DNA from: Hyaloraphidium curvatum
Lineage: Eukaryota; Monoblepharomycota; Hyaloraphidiomycetes; Hyaloraphidiales; Hyaloraphidiaceae
Length of the DNA stretch: 64,000 nt
Direction: 5' to 3'
NCBI GenBank assembly: GCA_025558095.1
Contig: JAIVFI010000001.1
Location: forward strand, 696,501 to 760,500
Under the pieces are notes generated by a model, which saw nothing but the letters and a program-made list of their open reading frames with translations, was not told the origin of the DNA and ran no database searches. Both the position numbers and the translations under genes were made by a program. Below, in pieces: positions 60,101-64,000 of this stretch; positions within the stretch are counted from its first letter, which is position 1; every line of letters begins with the position of its first letter.

Positions 60101-60332
60101 AGAAGAGGAGGAGGACGATGAGGACGGGGAGTGCGAGGGGACCGAGTACGAGGGGGAGAGCGGGGAAGATGATGAGTGCCCCGAGGGTTGCGATTGCGAG
60201 TACTGTCACGAGGATGGCGACGATCATGAAGACGGTGAGGCGGAGGCCGGGCCGTCGAGGGCGCCGGAGGAGGCGGCGCCGAAGAGCAGCCCCGACGAGG
60301 ACGGGAACGACGATGCCGGGACGCTCCGGTGA
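57186..60332 (+). CDS. MAP kinase kinase kinase (STE11/BCK1 class)
   Basis: Three exons (57186-59519, 59571-59863, 59924-60332; introns 51 and 60 nt) give 1011 residues. The first 530 are disordered and Pro/Ser-rich. The kinase domain follows: GKGSHGSVYLV (G-loop, about 538), ALKEI (Lys), HRDIKGANVL (about 679), DFGIS (about 699), MAPEAT, DIWSFGC. KGANV and the SHGSVY loop point to STE11/BCK1-type MAP3Ks. Unusual inserts: a Ser/Thr/Pro stretch before the hinge (ASTSSATSSATPWTP), about 40 residues in the activation loop before GTCFFMAPE, and a long Pro/Asp insert after PPLPPVIGDDAA. The tail is very acidic with CPEGCDCEYCHED. Role: upstream kinase of a MAPK cascade. Confidence 0.87.
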
Positions 60333-60429
60333 AGAGGATCTTGGGAAGGATACCCCGCGATTGGGAGCTAATGTAAAGGAATTGAGGCCTCTATTCCCCG
60401 GCACGAAGTCGTTCCTCTGCCGCGCGCCG

Positions 60430-63362
60430 CTACCCGGAGATTGAGATCTTGCTGCGGCTCTTGGACAGATGCCGGCGGCGATAGGTGCTGGCAAACTCCT
60501 GCATCGCGTTGCGCATCATCTTGGACGAGCCGGGCTCGATGCATGCGCTGTCGAAAAGAATGTCAGCAATCCAAAGTTGGATATCGACGTTGACACCCAC
60601 GCCTCGAGTTTCCCAAGGAACGCCTCCTTCTCTTCGCCCTCCTCGGGTATCCTCCTGACCAGCCCATCCAGCCATGCCCTGCCCTGCCCCGGGAACGCGT
60701 CCGCGATAGCCTTGGCCGCGTCGCCGCAGTCCCTGATCACCTCCCTCGGCGCCGTGAACAGCACCGCGTTGAGGATGGCAGAAAGCAGGCCCTCGGCGCC
60801 GCTGCGGAACACCTCGAGCAGTGGCGCGAGCGCGGGGTCGCGCTCGCAAAGCAAGAGGTAGATGTCCTTGATGGCCCCGAGGACCATCTCGGCGCTCTCG
60901 GGCTGCTCAGTAGCGAGGCAGTGGCCCGTGCAGGCGAGGAGGGAGGCGACAAAGTCGGGGTTGAGGTGGGGAACGATGGCGGGTGTGCGCCGGAAAAAGA
61001 CCGAAACGGTCGAAAAGTACTCCTCAAGAACTGAGTAGAAGAAGGTTAACTTGAAGCGAACACGGTCGCATAACGCGCAACCCACGATCGGGTATATCCG
61101 ACACTCCGCGCTTGGAAATGACGCCAAAGGCAACCACGCTGACGGCCCTGAACAGCTCACCCATGCTCCGCCCAGCCTCCGTCTCTGCGCTTCCAAACTC
61201 CTCGATGCTCCTCTTGCACACCCAAAGGTACGCGGGATCGCCGGTCCGCTCAAACATCTCGACCAGCTGCGATAGAATGGGCGGCATAAGGGGCAAGAAG
61301 TCGGGTCCGATGTGCACGACGCAGTTGACAAAGAGCCTGGCCAACGCCGAAGCTACGGGCGCGTGGATGCCCATCGAGGTCATGATCGGGGAGAGGATGG
61401 GCCACATCTGGGAGAGGATGGCGGCCAGGGGGTGCGGCGTGCCCGGCGGAGGGCGGACCTTAAGGTACTTGACAAAGACCGCGAGCTGGGAGATGAGATC
61501 CGCGGCATCCCGGATCGTCGCATCGTCCTCGGTCCCGCCTTCGCCGGCGATCGCGTGCAGGCGCTGGGCGACAGGTAGGAGGAACTCGCCGATCCACTGG
61601 GCCAGGTTCTCTTTGACGTTGAGCAGAACGTTGGAGATGGCCTCGGCCATGCGCATCCGGTCCTCGTTCTGGAGCGTGGGCAGCGTGGCGAGGTAGAAAG
61701 GGTGGAGCTGCGGGAGGTAGGGAACGAGCTCGCTGCCGCAGGACTCGCAGAGAAAGAGGAAAGCCTGGGTGGCGGCGGGCTTGCACTCGGCATCGCCCTG
61801 GGAAAACCCGTCGGCGACAAAGGTGAGCTGGAAGGGTATAAACTCCGCGTGCTTGCCCGTCCAGGAGGCGTAGCGCCCAATGACGAGCAACGCGGCGTAG
61901 CGTAGCTTGGGATGGGACGGCGAAATGCCGGGGAGGAGAGCCATGACCCGCGGGAGGACGGCGGATTCGTCGTCCGGGATGCGTGCGCCGACGGCGCGGA
62001 GGAAGAACAGCGGTGCCTCGAGCTCCTGCCATGACCCGGCGCCCTCCGCCGCGGCGAGCACGCGGTGCGGAATCGTCAGGATTTCCTCGGTGCCGAGAAC
62101 CAATGCACAGTCCTTGAGAGTGTCGCCCATGTCGTGCCGGAAGTCGCGGAAGTCGTCCCGCTCTTCCGCCGACATGGGCTCCGAATCCGGCGGATACCGA
62201 AGATGGCGCAGCATCCCTTCCGCCAACGCGCGGAAAGTGGGCTTGAAAGCTTCGCGGGCCGCAGCTTCCGCCGGGCCAGCTTTCGGACCCGCAATCTTGT
62301 CCGCCAGCTCGAACCAGAAACGGAAAGTGATCCGCGATACCTCGGCACCGGATCGGGCGCAGTCCAATATCGCTTGAACGAGGGCCGCAAAGTCGTTGGG
62401 ATGCGCCGCCACCAGCTGGAGATAGGCCTCGCCGGCCTCGGCATAGATACGGCACATCCCGCGCAACGCCTCCTCATCCTCCTCGGCCAGATACTGATCC
62501 AGCAGCGGTCTCAAGGAAAGAAGGTGCGGATAGACTGCCTGGACGACATCCATGCTCTCCGAGAGGGCGCGAGTTCCGCGCACGACCTCCACGGCCAGGT
62601 CCACAGCGGCGTCCGAAAGCTCGGGCACGGTGAGGGAGGAAAAGATGAGCGGGATCAACGGAGTGGGAAGAAGCGAAGCCGGCGGAAGGTCGCCGTCCGA
62701 AAGCCATGAGCGTAGCACCGTGAAGCCGTCCAGGATGCGGGCGTTTGAAGGACCTGGAAAGGCGGAGAGAGATTAGCTCAGATCCTCGACCGCCAGGAGG
62801 GAATTCGATTGCCCCGGCGCGAAAACCCACTGCTGCCGATGCCTGCAACGACCCATTGTACTATTTGTGGTCCTTTGTCGCGCCAGCGGGCCGATGCGCC
62901 GCGGTTCCGCTCCCGCGAACCCTCTTCCGGCAGGACCCGCAGGAACTCGGCGAGGGCCCGCCGCGCTGCCTCGCTCTCCGCCGCGGGCCCAAACAGCGCC
63001 ACAATGTCCGCGATAGGATCGGCCCATTCGGTCTGCAGCGCGAGCGCGGCCAGACCCACGGCGAGGTGCGCGAAAACGGTGCGCTCGGCGTGGAATGCGG
63101 CGAAGAGCCGCAGCACGGTCCCGCGCAGGGCAGCGGCGTCCGGATGGGTCGAGAGATCGTAGATGCACTTGATCTTGACCGTCTGCGCCGCGAATGTGCG
63201 CGCCTCGCCGGCCGCACCGGGCGAGTCGAGAATCGCGACGGCGCCATCCCACGCTTCCCGCGACTTTTGGAACGAGTCCAGGAACTCGTTGGCCGCCCGG
63301 CGCGATGCAGACGTCGCGTCGGGCGCGTACAGCGCGGACAGCGCCGCGAGGACGTCCGCCAT
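60430..63362 (-). CDS. MTR10: Mtr10/transportin-3-like importin beta
   Basis: Four exons (63362-62831, 62753-61086, 61030-60601, 60547-60430; introns 53-77 nt, three with GTGGGT donors) join to exactly 915 residues, the expected length for this karyopherin. The N-terminus (MADVLAALSALYAPDATSAS, WDGAVAILDS, FAAQTVKIKCIYDL) is the importin N-terminal HEAT pair with the T-x-K-x-K motif. HEAT repeats continue to LEEYFSTVSVFFRRTP and ILNAVLFTAPREVI. The C-terminus MMRNAMQEFASTYRRRHL matches Mtr10/TNPO3 endings. Function: Ran-dependent import of SR-type and RNA-binding proteins. Acts between cytoplasm and nucleus. Diverges from the sulfotransferase-like gene. Confidence 0.88.
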
Positions 63363-63741
63363 CGGGGGGGCAGAAAAGAGGTGAATCGACAACACTCTAG
63401 CGCAGGCAAGTACGCGGCGCCAGAACAAACTGCAGATCAGGCCACATTCGTTCTTTCTCCGGACGAACCAGTTCCAGAGCACTAATGAGTCAACGCAAAA
63501 CTTTACAGAGAGAGAGCACTCCATCTTCCGGTGTTGAGGAAGTGCTCAGTGTGCTTGGCTCTCCGGACTGGAAGCTCTGTTCTGTTTCCGGGTTGCCTTC
63601 ATTGATCTCTCTGCTGTTCCTTTCATTTATGTGCTCTTTATCGCGTAGGTGCTTGCGACCGTTGGGGGCGCTCTAGGGAGTTGACGTCAGCGCCGGGAGG
63701 AGGTCCGGAAGAGCCGGAATCTCTCCCACCGTGCGCGACCC
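63363..63741. other. Divergent intergenic region
   Basis: 379 bases between the Mtr10 start and the ATG at 63742. Includes an AT-richer stretch (63590-63650). Promoters for both genes expected; no element recognised. Confidence 0.45.
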
Positions 63742-64000
63742 ATGAAGATAATCGCCTTCCGAAGATGGAGAGTCCTCGCCGTCGCCCTCCTGTTCGCCGG
63801 AATCGTGGCGTGGATCCCCAATCGAAATTAGGATCCCGACTACGTTGACGATGCCGAACACGCGGAGCGGCCGCTGCTCGTTCTGAACGTCGGCCCGTTC
63901 AAGACCGGTTCTACGGCTTTCCAGGACCGGCTGTGCGAATGGAGGGACAGGCTGGCCGCGTCGAACGTGACGGTGTTCACGGTGGACACAACGGGCAAAG
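63742..64000 (+). CDS. 5' part of a sulfotransferase-like gene, with an in-frame TAG (partial)
   Basis: From ATG 63742 the frame encodes a basic leader and a hydrophobic segment (MKIIAFRRWRVLAVALLFAG), typical of a type II Golgi membrane anchor. A TAG at 63829-63831 interrupts it. The same frame resumes at once with DPDYVDDAEHAERPLLVLNV and then GPFKTGSTAFQDRLCEW, which fits the 5'-phosphosulfate (PAPS) loop of carbohydrate sulfotransferases (P-K-T-G-[ST]-T; here F-K-T-G-S-T). It runs off the window. The TAG could be the AG of an intron whose donor lies in the anchor-coding part (a GTCCTC donor would give 60 nt), or a true nonsense change. Confidence 0.5.

Noticed and set aside
1-64000. Prokaryotic, plasmid or viral origin
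   Set aside because: Widespread spliceosomal introns with verified phase and eukaryote-only genes (Swf1, Mtr10, Rrn11-like, MAP3K) exclude it.

Overview
This is GC-rich nuclear DNA from a eukaryote with short spliceosomal introns. I resolved about 30 introns by frame and splice-site logic. Most are 46-115 nt, a few reach about 200 nt, and donors are very often GTGGGT, GTGAGT or GTGCGT. The conserved genes point to a fungus or close relative: an Swf1-type DHHC acyltransferase, an Mtr10/transportin-3 karyopherin, an Rrn11/TAF1A-like Pol I factor, a STE11-class MAP3K, an ERMP1/Pff1 M28 peptidase and an SLC35E3-type transporter. A MICAL-type flavin monooxygenase suggests an early-diverging (chytrid- or monoblepharid-like) lineage rather than Dikarya. 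The lineage is an inference.

Layout. 0-3.8 kb: 3' end of a plus-strand gene, a six-exon CoA-transferase III gene, and a divergent uncharacterised gene. 4-27 kb is the accessory part: four copies (A-D) of a membrane-protein family with seven predicted TM segments, mixed with three copies (HR1-HR3) of a helical soluble-protein family. Three cassettes have the same order: HR gene, GC-rich spacer, conserved 3' flank, 7TM gene. Two are tandem on the minus strand and one is inverted on the plus strand. A retrotransposon endonuclease fragment, a bacterial-looking ChaC gene, a disordered proline-rich gene, an RWD/Prp3-C gene and a Cys-rich gene lie among them. 27-34.5 kb: Gfo/Idh/MocA oxidoreductase, MICAL-like monooxygenase and ERMP1-like peptidase. 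34.5-41.9 kb: two more divergent 7TM genes (E, F), a phytanoyl-CoA-dioxygenase-like gene and an ankyrin-like gene that both carry frameshifts, and an intact NylB/beta-lactamase-like gene. 42-64 kb is denser housekeeping DNA: Rrn11-like, PIP-box/UBZ protein, two SDRs, F-box protein, AT-hook protein, SLC35E3, Swf1, MAP3K, Mtr10, and the 5' end of a sulfotransferase-like gene.

The most promising unknown is the 7TM/HR system. The six 7TM genes share a soluble N-terminal [FM]TP.EW.. motif, a CPC..C cytosolic loop, a WWW/WTTW motif in TM4, an SN[SR].I motif after TM6, a C-terminal TM7 ending in T[MV]E[ST]xC, and two intron positions with matching phase. Topology (long N-terminus, 7 TM, long cytoplasmic loop before TM7) recalls the insect gustatory-receptor-like seven-TM ion channel superfamily, which has members in chytrids. 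That link is a hypothesis that structure prediction can test. Repeated co-occurrence with the HR genes suggests, but does not prove, a receptor-partner pair.
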